From NCBI RefSeq assembly GCF_025950095.1, contig NZ_JAPDDR010000004.1, positions 62,001 through 126,000 of the forward strand: a stretch of DNA of 64,000 nt, written 5' to 3'. The position numbers and the translations under genes were made by a program. Below, in pieces: positions 42,356 through 52,283 of the stretch. Under the pieces are notes generated by a model, which saw only the letters and a list, made by a program, of their open reading frames with translations, was not told where the DNA came from and ran no database searches. The stretch comes from Luteolibacter rhizosphaerae (GTDB lineage Bacteria > Verrucomicrobiota > Verrucomicrobiia > Verrucomicrobiales > Akkermansiaceae). How positions within the stretch are numbered: position 1 is the first letter of the stretch; each line of letters starts with the position of its first letter.

Positions 42356-45250
42356 ATGCGCTTTCGCCTGCTAGTTTGCCTGTCGCTCCCGGTGCTCGCA
42401 TCCGCCCAGGAAGATCCGGATCGTCCGGTGGCGCGGACGGCAGCCTTGGTGGCAGAGGAGACGGTGGCGCGAATGAAGTTGCCTGCGGGCTTCCGGGTGG
42501 AAGTCATCGCGCACGAGCCGGAGGTGGTGCAGCCCATCGCGTATACCATCGATGACCGCGGGCGCCTGTGGGTGCTGGAGTGCACGAACTATCCGGAATC
42601 CCCGGGTGTGGCGAAGGACAAGGTGCTGGTCTTCGAGGATGCGGATGGCGACGGGAAGTTTGAGAAGCGTAGCGTCTTCTGGGACAGGGCGACCTTTAGC
42701 AGCGGGATTGCCGTGGGCTTCGGCGGGGTGTGGATCGGTTCGCCGCCGAACCTGCTTTTCATTCCGGATCGGGATGGAGATGCGGTGCCGGATGGCGAGC
42801 CGGAGATCGTGCTTGATGGCTGGGGCGCAGAGGACACCCACGAGACGCTGAACAATTTCACCTGGGGGCCGGATGGCTGGCTGTATGGAACGCAGGGAGT
42901 ATTCACCGAATCGCGGGTGGGCAAGCCGGGCGCGGCGGAGGCGGAGCGGGTGCCGGTCAACGCGGGGGTGTGGCGATATCACCCGCAGCGCAAAGTCTTC
43001 GAGCGCTGGTGCGAGGGCGTGAGCAACCAGTGGGGCATGGACTGGAATGATCAGGGGGAGGCCTTCTTCGCCGCCTGCGTGGTGCCGCACATGTGGCACG
43101 CGGTGGAGGGCGCGCACTACACGCGGCAAGCGGGGTCGCACTTCAACCCCCACGTCTATGGAGACATCCGCACCATCGCCTGGGGCCGCTATGAGAAGGC
43201 CGGCTACTGCGGCGCGATGGTTTACCTCGGGGATGCCTTTCCAGCGGAGTGGCGGAACAACTTCTTCTTCCACGACGTGCACATGAACCGGCTGCGCTGC
43301 GAGACCTTCTCCCGGAAGGGATCGGGCTACCGGAGCTCGCGGAAGACGGATTTCATCCACAGCCCTGATGCTTGGTTCCGCGGGCTGTCCCCGCAGTATG
43401 GACCGGATGGCGGGGTCTTCATCAGCGACTGGTATGACAAGGTGCCCTGCCACCAGCAGCGGGCCTTCACCGATCGCTCGAACGGGCGGCTCTACAAGAT
43501 CGTGAACGATGCGGTGAAGCCGAAGGCGGTGGATCTCGGCAAAGCGAGCGACATGGAGCTGGTGGAGATGCAGCTCCATCGGAACGATTGGTATGTGCGA
43601 CATGCGCGGCGGCTGCTTCAGGAGCGCGGGGCGAAGCCGGGGACGGTGGCGGCGCTGGAGAAGATCTTGTTCGAGCATCCCGATGATACCCGGCAACTGC
43701 GGGCACTGTGGGCGCTGCATGGCATGGGTGCCTTGAGCGAGGCTGCGACGCTGCGGGCGATGTCGGCGTCGTCCGAGTGGGTGCGCGGCTGGGCGGTAAC
43801 CTGTGCCTGCGAGCAAGGTTCACCGGACGAAGCGATCCAAGTGCGGATGCGAAAGATGGCGGATGAGGATGAATCGCCCAGTGTGCGGCTGCGGATCGCT
43901 TCCGGGCTTCAGAAGCTGCCGCTGGTGCGGCGCTGGCCGATCCTTGCGGCACTCGTGGGTCATGAGGGTGATGATGAAGATCACAACCTGCCGCTTATGA
44001 ATTGGTATGCAGCCGAGCCCGCGGTGGCGGCGGATCCGGTGCGTGGCGTCGAGCTGATTGCGGCGACACGGCAGGGAGCCCTGCTGGAGTTTGTGCCGCG
44101 ACGGATCGTGGCGGTGGCGCTGGAAGATTCCGCCAAGGCTTCCGAGGCGATGAACGGGCTGGCCCGTCTTCTGGCAGATGCGGACAGCGCGGTGAGAGGG
44201 GATATCTTGAGCGGCATGCTGGAGGGCGCGAAGGGGCAGAAGCGTTTGCCCGAGCCCGCTGCATGGCCGGAGGCCTATAAGAAAATTTCCAGCGATAGCG
44301 ACGAGAAGGTGCGCACGCAGGCTCGCGAACTGGCGCTCCTGTTTGGTAGCTCCGCTGCGCTGGAGCAGTTGCGCGCGGTTCTATTCAACGATAAGGCGGT
44401 GCCCGAGGCCCGGCGCGAAGCCTTGGCGGCGCTGATCGTTCAGGGCGATACCACCCTGCTGGAACCCTTGCTGAAGCTGGCGGGGGAGGCGGGTCCGCTG
44501 CGTGTCGATGCCCTGCGCGCGCTAGCGAACTATGATGAGCCCCGTGTTTCGGGAATACTGATCGCGGTTTACCCGAAGTTGTCGCCTGCCGAGCAAACTG
44601 CTGCGCTGACCACTCTTGCGGCTAGACCTGCGGGAATCTCCGCGATGCTGGCGGCCATCGATGCCAACGCGATTCCGAAGAAGGATCTCACCCCGCAGCT
44701 TGCCCGCCTGATCCAAGGCGCGAAGAAGCCCGAGTTCGATCAGTGGCTGGCCGCGAATTTCGGAACGCTGCAGCCGACCAATGCCGAGCGGCAGACGGAG
44801 ATCACGCGCTACGGAAAGTTCCTCGGCGAGGAGGCGATCCTGCATGCCGATGTGAAGAACGGCCGCGAGATCTTCGTGCGAACCTGCGCGGCCTGCCATA
44901 CGATGTTCGGAGCGGGCGGGAAGATCGGGCCGGAGCTGCCCGGGAGCTTCAAGGACGTCGGCTATCTTCTGCAAAACATCCTCGATCCGGATGCCGTGAT
45001 CGGACGCGATTACCAGCAGACCTTCATCACCACGAAGGACGGCAAAATAGTGGCAGGCGTGGTGGCCGCGGAGGATGGTGCCAGTGTCACTCTCAGAACC
45101 CTTGCCGAGTCGGTCACGGTCCCGAAGACGGAGATCACGAAGCGGGAACTGAGCCCGCAATCCATGATGCCCGCGGGCCTTCTTTCGGGATTGGAAGAGC
45201 CCGAGGTGCGGGATCTATTTCTATACCTGAGGCAATCGAAAAATCCTTAA
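42356..45250 (+). CDS. PVC-type haem-binding CxxCH protein with membrane-bound dehydrogenase domain
   Basis: A 964-residue protein with signal peptide (MRFRLLVCLSLPVLASAQED). The N-terminal part is a beta-propeller of the Pirellula/Verrucomicrobium type (PIAYTIDDRGRLWVLECTNY, VWIGSPPNLLFIPDRDGDA). A helical HEAT-like middle (about 410-810) follows, and a C-terminal cytochrome c domain with RTCAACHTMFGAGGKIGPEL (CxxCH near residue 845). It probably oxidises a sugar or polyol in the periplasm; the substrate is not known for most members. The ATG 42356 starts the signal peptide. Confidence 0.92.
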   Translation: MRFRLLVCLSLPVLASAQEDPDRPVARTAALVAEETVARMKLPAGFRVEVIAHEPEVVQPIAYTIDDRGRLWVLECTNYPESPGVAKDKVLVFEDADGDGKFEKRSVFWDRATFSSGIAVGFGGVWIGSPPNLLFIPDRDGDAVPDGEPEIVLDGWGAEDTHETLNNFTWGPDGWLYGTQGVFTESRVGKPGAAEAERVPVNAGVWRYHPQRKVFERWCEGVSNQWGMDWNDQGEAFFAACVVPHMWHAVEGAHYTRQAGSHFNPHVYGDIRTIAWGRYEKAGYCGAMVYLGDAFPAEWRNNFFFHDVHMNRLRCETFSRKGSGYRSSRKTDFIHSPDAWFRGLSPQYGPDGGVFISDWYDKVPCHQQRAFTDRSNGRLYKIVNDAVKPKAVDLGKASDMELVEMQLHRNDWYVRHARRLLQERGAKPGTVAALEKILFEHPDDTRQLRALWALHGMGALSEAATLRAMSASSEWVRGWAVTCACEQGSPDEAIQVRMRKMADEDESPSVRLRIASGLQKLPLVRRWPILAALVGHEGDDEDHNLPLMNWYAAEPAVAADPVRGVELIAATRQGALLEFVPRRIVAVALEDSAKASEAMNGLARLLADADSAVRGDILSGMLEGAKGQKRLPEPAAWPEAYKKISSDSDEKVRTQARELALLFGSSAALEQLRAVLFNDKAVPEARREALAALIVQGDTTLLEPLLKLAGEAGPLRVDALRALANYDEPRVSGILIAVYPKLSPAEQTAALTTLAARPAGISAMLAAIDANAIPKKDLTPQLARLIQGAKKPEFDQWLAANFGTLQPTNAERQTEITRYGKFLGEEAILHADVKNGREIFVRTCAACHTMFGAGGKIGPELPGSFKDVGYLLQNILDPDAVIGRDYQQTFITTKDGKIVAGVVAAEDGASVTLRTLAESVTVPKTEITKRELSPQSMMPAGLLSGLEEPEVRDLFLYLRQSKNP

Positions 45251-45261
45251 GCCGAGCGTTC

Positions 45262-45639
45262 TCATTTCGCACTCGCGGAGGGTAAACAATCGATCAGGAA
45301 ACGTCCGGCGCGACGGGCATCACGGGTGAGTGCCAGGCTTTCGCGTTTCAGCGGGTTCACCTCGGTCGCGGGGTTGGTCTCTTCCTCTGGCTCATTTTGT
45401 TGCACCACCTGAGGCTTGGATGCAGGGGCTGGTTGCGGGGATTGATTGTCGATCAGCACGATGACCGCTGCGATGGCTGCCGGTGCGACGAACCAGATCC
45501 AGCGGCGTTCCGGCACCGGCCTTTGCCTGCGGTCCAGATCACGCAGGATTCTGCTCTCCAAGCCCGGCGGGGCGTTAGCCTCCGGCTTCTGGCCGCGCAG
45601 CAGCGCGCCGATCTCGTCATGGGCGTCGTGGTGCTTCAT
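45262..45639 (-). CDS. Single-pass anti-sigma-like protein
   Basis: A 125-residue protein: a cytosolic N-terminus (MKHHDAHDEIGALLRGQKPE), one membrane helix (WIWFVAPAAIAAVIVLI, about 46-62) and a periplasmic tail rich in P, Q and E. It overlaps the ECF sigma stop by four bases (ATGA), so it is probably its membrane regulator. No cysteine-histidine zinc anti-sigma motif is visible. Confidence 0.65.
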   Translation of the reverse strand: MKHHDAHDEIGALLRGQKPEANAPPGLESRILRDLDRRQRPVPERRWIWFVAPAAIAAVIVLIDNQSPQPAPASKPQVVQQNEPEEETNPATEVNPLKRESLALTRDARRAGRFLIDCLPSASAK

Positions 45640-46205
45640 GGCATGCTTCCTTGAGGTTCGGGCAGGGGCGGGGGATGTGCAAGCCCGGCGGTGCTGCGGG
45701 CGCGTTCGGCCAAAAGCTTGCGGGCGCGATGAAGGATCACCTTCACGGCGCCTTCGCGTTTGCCCAAGATCGTGGCGACTTCCTTCAGCGGCAGTTCCTC
45801 GCGATAGTGCAACCAGAGCGCGCTGTAGGATTCCGGGGGAAGTTCACGTCGGGCCAGTTCCCACAAACGCAGGGCCGCGCTGGTGGGTTCGCTTGTTTCG
45901 GCTTCGGGAATGTTCTCCGGCAGCGGCTTCTTTTTGCGCAGTGCGGCGATGGAGAGACGTCGTCCGATCGTGAAGAGCCAGGGGAGAAGGGGCTGGGCCG
46001 GGTCGTAGCGGTGGATCTTGTCCCAGGCCCGCAGGAAGGTTTCCTGCGTGAGATCCTCCGCATCCTGCCGCTGCTTCGTGAGCGTCAGCAGGAAGGCGAA
46101 GACGCGGGCGTGATAGCGCTTCACGAGCATGCCGAATGCCGCCGAGGATCCGTCCCGCGCGAGTCGCGCGAGCACCGGATCCTCGTGGCTGTCGTGATGG
46201 TTCAA
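45636..46205 (-). CDS. ECF RNA polymerase sigma factor
   Basis: A 189-residue ECF sigma factor. Region 2 is FGMLVKRYHARVFAFLLTLT with RQDAEDLTQETFLRAWDKIH and PWLFTIGRRLSIAALRKKK. Region 4 is ELPPESYSALWLHYREELPL and LKEVATILGKREGAVKVILH with the recognition helix ending RARKLLAER. It is the middle gene of three on the minus strand, after a 301-codon exported protein and before its anti-sigma-like partner. Its targets are unknown. Confidence 0.93.
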   Translation of the reverse strand: MNHHDSHEDPVLARLARDGSSAAFGMLVKRYHARVFAFLLTLTKQRQDAEDLTQETFLRAWDKIHRYDPAQPLLPWLFTIGRRLSIAALRKKKPLPENIPEAETSEPTSAALRLWELARRELPPESYSALWLHYREELPLKEVATILGKREGAVKVILHRARKLLAERARSTAGLAHPPPLPEPQGSMP

Positions 46206-46239
46206 AGCGTGGCAGTGTGGCGGGAATCCGCCGTAGATG

Positions 46240-47124
46240 TCACTTCTTCTCGTCCGCGGCCTTTTTCATCAGGCCCAGCCATTCGCCCACGGGCAGGCTG
46301 AGCGTCGCGGCGATTCCGGGTTTGTCGGGCATCGCGGCGATGTCGCATTTCAGGTCCAGCCCTTCGAGCTTGGGGTCGGCCACTTCGGCGAAAGCGATCA
46401 CGCCATCGAGCATGCGGCGCATGCGATCGGCGGCGGCGGCATCGGCGGCTTCCACCCCCGCACGCACGTTGAAGCGTCCGGCGGTTTCGGATACCGCCAG
46501 CTTCAGGCCGCGCGCCATCTTCAGGATCCGCGCCGCATCCGCAGGCAATTCGATGCCAGCCAGCCGGGCCCGTCCGCAGATCAGGGGCTTGGAGCCATCT
46601 GCCGTGAAGAAGGCGTCGGCACTGCCCGGGGCACCACCTTTCAGGGTATCGAGCGCTCCCTTCAGCAGCGTCTCCTGACGGCTGAAGACCAGCAGGCTTT
46701 CGCTGGCAAAGGCCGCGTGTTGCGTCGTGCCCTTGTCCTTCCAGGTGTGCACCTTCACTCCGGAATAGTCGCTGGAGGAATAGTCATCCGCACTCTTCAC
46801 CACTTCTTCCATGTGGGCCTTGTCGAAGGTGCCGTCGATGAGCACCACGGCGTGGTCTTTCTTCCCATCGCCATAGAGCGTCACGTCGCGCAGGTCGCTC
46901 ACCGGGTGGATCGAGAACATGCGCTTGAAGGCGCGGAGATGATCGCCGTGCTTGTTCTCGATCTCGGCGAAGACCGCCTTGCCGGTCTCGCTGCCGCGCA
47001 TGGAGTCCAGATCGGCATGGAGCAGCCATTCGGCATTGGAGGGGATCTCGGCGGGGTTGAGCTCACCTGCGCGGAGCGGTGCCGCCAGGGCGAAGAGGCA
47101 GAGGATAGCGTTTCGAGTCTTCAT
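46240..47124 (-). CDS. Exported protein of unknown function, upstream of an ECF sigma factor
   Basis: A 294-residue protein with signal peptide (MKTRNAILCLFALAAPLRAG). The rest is two similar alpha/beta halves (EWLLHADLDSMRGSETGKAV, ATLSLPVGEWLGLMKKAADE) without a known motif. It resembles exported verrucomicrobial proteins of the type AAEWLLHADLDxMRxT found beside sigma factors. It starts at ATG 47124; an ATG seven codons upstream is possible. It lies 34 bases before the sigma gene and is probably in the same operon. Confidence 0.72.
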   Translation of the reverse strand: MKTRNAILCLFALAAPLRAGELNPAEIPSNAEWLLHADLDSMRGSETGKAVFAEIENKHGDHLRAFKRMFSIHPVSDLRDVTLYGDGKKDHAVVLIDGTFDKAHMEEVVKSADDYSSSDYSGVKVHTWKDKGTTQHAAFASESLLVFSRQETLLKGALDTLKGGAPGSADAFFTADGSKPLICGRARLAGIELPADAARILKMARGLKLAVSETAGRFNVRAGVEAADAAAADRMRRMLDGVIAFAEVADPKLEGLDLKCDIAAMPDKPGIAATLSLPVGEWLGLMKKAADEKK

Positions 47125-47192
47125 GGAGGATTGGGGTATCTGCAACGGGGTACGCAGAGCGCGGGCGCAAAGGTTACAGGAATCGCGAATTC

Positions 47193-49262
47193 GTGTGGTG
47201 TCTCACTGGATTCTTGCGGCGCGAGGGAATCGGCGCTGTGAGTGGCAGGGTGCCCGCCCTCCTCCTGCGCCTCCTGCTCGCTCTGGCGATGCTGGCTTGC
47301 TCGCAGGGGAATGAAGTCCTCACGAGTGCCGATTCCATTCGCGAGCTGGCACCCGAGGAAGCGGCGAAGGGCTTGGAGGTGAAGCTCGAGGGCGTGATCA
47401 CCTTTGCCAACGAGCCGGCGATCACGCTGTTCATCCACGATGGCAGCGGTGGGGTCTTCATCGAGCAGCCTCCGGAAGGAGGTGACAACTGGCCGCGCAC
47501 CGGAGACCGGGTGGAAGTGACCGGTGTCACGGGTGCGGGCCTCTTCGCCCCGGTGATCCGGGGTGTCGATGGCAAGGCTCCGGAAATCCGGGTGCTCGGG
47601 CACGATGCCCTGCCTGAACCCCGGCCGGTGAGCGGCAGGGAACTCGCCCGACCGGAGATGGACTGCGAGTGGGTCAGTGTGGAGGCCCAGGTGAGGGAGG
47701 TCTTCATGAACGATGGCGACATCGTCTTCGAGTGCGAAGCGGGCCCCTGTGACTTCCATGTTTTGTTAGAGGGACCGCTGCCCCCGGAGTCGGTGCCTTG
47801 GGATCTGGCGGAGAGCTCCGTGCGAATCCGGGGCGTGGTGGCGACGATCTTCAACGGCCGCCGTCAGATGACCCGGCGCTTCATGCGGGTGAATGCGCTC
47901 CCCGACGTGGTGCCTCTGCAAGCGCCGGGCCTCGAGGCTCAGCCGCGACTGGTGAGAGCGGACGAGCTTTTCCGTCTGAAGGGGGCGGGAGGTGAGGATC
48001 TGGTTCAGGTCCGGGGCATCACCACGCTGGCCGTTCCGGGTCGCGGCCTTTTTCTTCGCACCGATGGCGGAGGGCTTTGGGTGCAGACGGCCCAGCCCAT
48101 TGCGGCCAGACCCGGTGCGGAAGTCGAGGCCACGGGGTGGGCCCGTGCCGGAGCGATGAAACCGATCTTGCGGGCTCGTGCCGTGCGGGTGACGGGTGAG
48201 GGGAGTCCTCCGGAAGCGCTCGGCATGGAATCCCTGCAAGTGCTCAACGCCCGGCATGAATCCGAACTCGTATCGATCGAAGCCGAACTGCTCGATGTCT
48301 TCCGCGGCGAGGAAGGAACCACGATCGAACTGCGCGACCCCGGCATGATCTTCCGTGGCTTGCTGGCCGAGCATGATGGCGCGTTGCCGGATCTTGTCCC
48401 CGGTTCGCGGCTGCGTGTCACCGGCATCGCCCAGATCACCTCGGCGGGTGCCTTCTCGCCGCTGCAAGAGGAGGACAAGCTGTTGCTGCGGATGCGAGTA
48501 CCGGCGGACGTGCAGGTGCTGGCCCTGCCTCCCTGGTGGACCACGCGCCGGGTGATCATGGCCGCCGCCGCCATCATCGCGGGCATGTTGGGGATCTATG
48601 CTCTGGTGCGGGCGAAGCGCCTGCGTGAACAAGAGACGCAGCGCCGCGAGTTCGAGGCGGTGCTGGCCGAGCGCGGTCGCTTCGCGCGTGAGATCCATGA
48701 TTCGCTGGCGCAAGGACTGACCTCGATTTCGCTGCAACTCGAGTGCGTGCGCGACGAGGTTGGGGCCGATGCCTCGCGGGCACGCCATCACTTGGAGACA
48801 GCGCGTGGTCTGGTAAGGGATAGCCTGCGTGAGGCCCGCCGGACGGTGTGGAACCTCCGGCCTCTCGCGCTCGGTGAAGCGGATCTGGCCACCGCGCTCC
48901 AGCAGTTCGCCCAGGATCTCACCCGCGATGGCAAGGTCGCCAGCGCGCAGCAGATCGAAGGCACGCCGCGACCGCTGCCACCTGATCACGAGAGCGCCCT
49001 GCTGCGGATCGGCCAGGAGGCGATGACCAATGCCATCCGCCATGCTGCGCCCTCGAAGATCCTCGCCCGCCTGCGTTTCGGCAGTGATTGGGTCACGCTC
49101 TCGGTGATCGATGACGGCCGCGGCTTCGATGTCGCGGAGCGTGTGGGAAAAGGTTATGGCCTTACCGGCATGCACGAGCGTGTCGCCGCGTTGGGAGGAA
49201 GTCTCACGATCGACAGCATGCCCGGAGAGGGCACCGAAGTTTCAGCCACCTTGCCGACATGA
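47193..49262 (+). CDS. Sensor histidine kinase (HisKA_3/NarL type)
   Basis: A 689-residue kinase from GTG 47193 (GTG 47238, giving VSGRVPALLLRLLLALAML, is an alternative start). After a hydrophobic leader come four beta-rich, OB-like periplasmic repeats (about 45-440) and one membrane helix (VIMAAAAIIAGMLGIYALVR, about 452-471). The HisKA_3 dimerisation helix follows, with the phosphorylated histidine in RFAREIHDSLAQGLTSISLQ (near 500), and the ATPase domain with EAMTNAIRHA and GYGLTGMHERVAALGG. The sensor part is unlike common PAS/Cache domains. The last four bases overlap the response regulator start. Confidence 0.93.
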   Translation: MWCLTGFLRREGIGAVSGRVPALLLRLLLALAMLACSQGNEVLTSADSIRELAPEEAAKGLEVKLEGVITFANEPAITLFIHDGSGGVFIEQPPEGGDNWPRTGDRVEVTGVTGAGLFAPVIRGVDGKAPEIRVLGHDALPEPRPVSGRELARPEMDCEWVSVEAQVREVFMNDGDIVFECEAGPCDFHVLLEGPLPPESVPWDLAESSVRIRGVVATIFNGRRQMTRRFMRVNALPDVVPLQAPGLEAQPRLVRADELFRLKGAGGEDLVQVRGITTLAVPGRGLFLRTDGGGLWVQTAQPIAARPGAEVEATGWARAGAMKPILRARAVRVTGEGSPPEALGMESLQVLNARHESELVSIEAELLDVFRGEEGTTIELRDPGMIFRGLLAEHDGALPDLVPGSRLRVTGIAQITSAGAFSPLQEEDKLLLRMRVPADVQVLALPPWWTTRRVIMAAAAIIAGMLGIYALVRAKRLREQETQRREFEAVLAERGRFAREIHDSLAQGLTSISLQLECVRDEVGADASRARHHLETARGLVRDSLREARRTVWNLRPLALGEADLATALQQFAQDLTRDGKVASAQQIEGTPRPLPPDHESALLRIGQEAMTNAIRHAAPSKILARLRFGSDWVTLSVIDDGRGFDVAERVGKGYGLTGMHERVAALGGSLTIDSMPGEGTEVSATLPT

Positions 49263-49876
49263 AGAAGCCCATCCGTATCCTTCTGGCCGATGACCATCCG
49301 CCCTTGCGCGCGGGGCTTGCGGCGATCCTCAATGGCCAATCCGATTTCAAGGTCGTGGCGGAAGCGGGCAGCGGCGCGGAGGTGATGCGATCGGCTGAAG
49401 TGGCGGACGTCTACATCCTCGACCTGCGAATGCCGGATGGTGATGGCATCCAGACCATCCGCGATCTCATCGCGCGTGATTCCGCGACCCATGTCATGGT
49501 CCTTACCACCTACGATAACGAGGAAGATATCTTCCGCGCACTGGAGGCGGGTGCCCGCGGCTACCTGCTCAAGGACACCACCAGCGAGGAACTCGTAGCC
49601 GCGGTGCGGCAGATCCATGCCGGAGAGCGCTATCTCCCGCAGGCAGTCGCCGCACGCCTCGCCGATCGCTTGATCCGCCCCAATCTCACCCCGCGCGAAC
49701 TGGATGTGCTGCGTCTCGTTTCGCGGGGGCGCACCAACAAGGAGATGGCCTCCGCCATGTTCATCTCGGAAGAGACGGTGAAGACGCACATGAAGTCGCT
49801 CTTCCAGAAGCTCGGCGTGCACGACCGGGCGGAAGCGGTGTCGGTGTCCTTGCAGCGAGGATTGATCCGGCTGTAG
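49259..49876 (+). CDS. NarL/FixJ-family response regulator
   Basis: A 205-residue regulator. The receiver has RILLADDHPPLRAGL (acidic pocket D11/D12), the phospho-acceptor D55 in VYILDLRMPDGDG and the switch residues in VMVLTTYDN and GYLLKDTTSEEL. The C-terminal LuxR helix-turn-helix is LTPRELDVLRLVSRGRTNKE and EETVKTHMKSLFQKL. It overlaps the kinase gene by ATGA, so the pair is a complete two-component system. Its targets are not evident; the exported protein 143 bases downstream is a candidate. Confidence 0.96.
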   Translation: MKKPIRILLADDHPPLRAGLAAILNGQSDFKVVAEAGSGAEVMRSAEVADVYILDLRMPDGDGIQTIRDLIARDSATHVMVLTTYDNEEDIFRALEAGARGYLLKDTTSEELVAAVRQIHAGERYLPQAVAARLADRLIRPNLTPRELDVLRLVSRGRTNKEMASAMFISEETVKTHMKSLFQKLGVHDRAEAVSVSLQRGLIRL

Positions 49877-50019
49877 GCGCCTCCCTTAAACGGGGGAGAC
49901 AAAAACCCCGTGTCCACGCCGTGGACGCGTGGGGGGCGAAGATATTGGATGATAGGTGAACCCTCCCGCCCTGCGGTCCGACCCGCCGCATGCGGTGAAA
50001 CCCCATCCCTGGAAAATCC

Positions 50020-52047
50020 ATGAAGCCCACCTCTCGCCGCATCTCTTGCGGTCTCCTCGCCTTGTCCCTGTTCTCCCTGATGGAGGCCCGCGCCGGTCTC
50101 ATCGCGACTCTCGATGCCAGCTCGCTGGATGTCCTCCCGGACGCCACGGTCGTGCTCAACTATGTCGCTCCCCTGACCCAAGGCAGCGGGGCTGCAGAGA
50201 TCACCGTGCCGGGCGCTTGGACCAATTCACTCACCATCAACTCAGCCGTGGTGCTGCAGGAGTTGAAAGCCTTCCAAGGCAACGGGCGCGTGAAGATGGA
50301 TGTTTCCATGGCGGCCCCTCCCGCAGGCTGGTTCCAGATCCATGTCGCCTTCCAAGGCGACGGGCTCGGATGGACGCAGATCAATGATGTGATGGGCAGC
50401 GGCACCGCCTTCGATGGCACCATCGAACTCGATTTCTCGCAGCTCAATCTGGCCGGCGTGCCGGAGGCTCCGACTTGGGGGCAGATGATTCTCATGACGA
50501 ACACCGGACAGCCGCACACCGTGAAGATCGACAACATCCGCGTGGTCTCTCCGGAAGCGCCCAAGCCCGCGGTCGCCTACGTCTTCGACACGACGACGGA
50601 AGGGTATGGCAAGCCGGCGGCTGCCTACTCGCCGCTCTTCGGTGGCTCGCTGGCGGTCACGTCTCCGGTCGATAGCTGGGAGTGGCACACGGACCGTTCC
50701 GGCATGGGGGTGGAGATGACGGCCAAGCTGCAAGAGGCGGCAACGAATGGCGGCCACTTCAGCGTGGATGTCTTCGGCCCCGCGGGTTCCCTCGCCGGGT
50801 TTACCTTCTCCGCCTTCATCCAGCCATGGAACACCTGGGCATGGTCGCAGACCGATCTCACCGTGGCGGCCCTGGCGGTGGAGCCGCTCGAAGGCGGGAT
50901 GGAAGTGGCCCGGGTCCGGGTGCCGATCTCGGCCTTTGGCGCGACCCTGACCAGCCAGCCCGGCTACAACCACGGCTTCGGCTTCCAGCGCCCGCCGGGT
51001 ACCACGATCTACTTCGACAACGTGATGGTCACGCCGTCCGCCTCCCGGAAGATCGACTTCGCCACAGGTCTGGAGAACTTCGTTCAGGAAGCTGGCAGCA
51101 CCGTCGCCCACGTGGCAGCCCCCGGCAGCGGGGCCCTGCACATGGAGACGCCGGAGGACCCGGCATGGGGTGCCCGGGCATTCTTCAGCTCAGAGGCGGG
51201 GGGCAAGGTGGCGGAGATGCACGCCAGCCTGCAGAAGGCGGCGGTCACCGGCGGAACCCTGCGTTTCAAGATTTACGAGCCCTACCTCATCGACAAGACC
51301 GAGAACTTCACCGGCATGTATGTGAGTGTCGGACTCAATGGCACGGAGCCCCAGTTGCTCGAACCGCTCTGGGTGGGTGCGGATGAATTCACCGAAGGTG
51401 CTGCGGATGCCACGCCGCCGGGCTTCGTCCGGACGGTGAGCATCCCGCTCTATCCCGCGGGCTCCACACAGATCGATGGCTTCGTGTTGTCTCAAAACGC
51501 GGGCGTGTATGAATTCATGGTCGGCACAAACATGAGCGGTGCAGGGCTGGCAGGACTCTATCTCGACGATTTCGAGATCGTGGCTCCGGCTGATCCGGCG
51601 ATCATCCATCTGCCCACCCTTCCTAACGGAAACGGTGGGATCATCGGGCGGGTGCTCACGAACTCGGAAGGGGATTGCAGCTACGCCGCCGTGAACCTGC
51701 CCCCCGGAGTGGTGATCAATCCAGCAACGGGACTCGTGACCGGTGCCCCGACTCAGGATGGCAACTACGAGATCACCTTCTCGGTGACCTCGGGGGGAGT
51801 TACCGCTTCCGAGTCGGTGGTTTGGGTCGTCAGTTCCGGCGCCAGCGGAGTCGTGATCACTTCGTTCACCCGTAGCGGGGGATCGGTCACGCTCACTTGG
51901 AGCGGTAGCACCGCGGTGACGGTGCAGCGCTCCACCACGATGACCGCCGGAAGCTGGGAGGCGATCAGCACCGCCGATGCGGATGGGACCCACACGGATT
52001 CCTCGCCACCGGCCGGTCGCGCCTTCTATCGGGTGCTGACGCCCTGA
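50020..52047 (+). CDS. Large exported beta-rich protein with Ig-like C-terminus
   Basis: A 675-residue protein with signal peptide (GLLALSLFSLMEARAGLIA). It has three successive carbohydrate-binding-like jelly rolls (about 25-180, 185-340, 345-520; TVKIDNIRVVSPEAP, TIYFDNVMVTPSA and LAGLYLDDFEIVAPA end each), each closed by a YFDN/LDDF strand. A putative Ig-type domain follows (about 525-595, NLPPGVVINPATGLVTGAPT), then a beta tail. It probably binds polysaccharide at the cell surface; no catalytic domain is visible. It follows the two-component system. Confidence 0.75.
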   Translation: MKPTSRRISCGLLALSLFSLMEARAGLIATLDASSLDVLPDATVVLNYVAPLTQGSGAAEITVPGAWTNSLTINSAVVLQELKAFQGNGRVKMDVSMAAPPAGWFQIHVAFQGDGLGWTQINDVMGSGTAFDGTIELDFSQLNLAGVPEAPTWGQMILMTNTGQPHTVKIDNIRVVSPEAPKPAVAYVFDTTTEGYGKPAAAYSPLFGGSLAVTSPVDSWEWHTDRSGMGVEMTAKLQEAATNGGHFSVDVFGPAGSLAGFTFSAFIQPWNTWAWSQTDLTVAALAVEPLEGGMEVARVRVPISAFGATLTSQPGYNHGFGFQRPPGTTIYFDNVMVTPSASRKIDFATGLENFVQEAGSTVAHVAAPGSGALHMETPEDPAWGARAFFSSEAGGKVAEMHASLQKAAVTGGTLRFKIYEPYLIDKTENFTGMYVSVGLNGTEPQLLEPLWVGADEFTEGAADATPPGFVRTVSIPLYPAGSTQIDGFVLSQNAGVYEFMVGTNMSGAGLAGLYLDDFEIVAPADPAIIHLPTLPNGNGGIIGRVLTNSEGDCSYAAVNLPPGVVINPATGLVTGAPTQDGNYEITFSVTSGGVTASESVVWVVSSGASGVVITSFTRSGGSVTLTWSGSTAVTVQRSTTMTAGSWEAISTADADGTHTDSSPPAGRAFYRVLTP

Positions 52048-52078
52048 TTCGTGTCATTCCTTGCTCCGGTTTTGCTAG

Positions 52079-52106
52079 CGGCTCCGTTCATCGGCGGAGC
52101 CGTTTT
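52079..52106 (+). terminator. Intrinsic terminator after the exported protein
   Basis: CGGCTCCG and CGGAGCCG form a perfect 8-bp stem with an eight-base loop, followed directly by TTTTG. Confidence 0.88.
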
Positions 52107-52283
52107 GCAAGAAAGCGGCTCATCCACACGGGCTGGGGTCCGGTTTTTTGGAGAAGGAAAGCAGAAGGAATGGTTTTCTAAAAAGTTCAGAACAATGAAG
52201 CTTGCAATGTTAGAGTATTTTGGGTTTTTCTAAGCGGCGTGATCGGGGGATCTAAATTTACAAGCGGACCGACTGTAGAGCTG

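Noticed and set aside
49880-49960. Third copy of the C-run element between the response regulator and the exported protein
   Set aside because: It has GTCCACG-C-CGTGGAC and some G/C runs, but none of the conserved blocks of the two real copies, so it is an ordinary hairpin region.
52051-52233. 60-codon frame downstream of the exported beta-rich protein
   Set aside because: It runs through the terminator hairpin at 52079-52106 and has no start context or motif.
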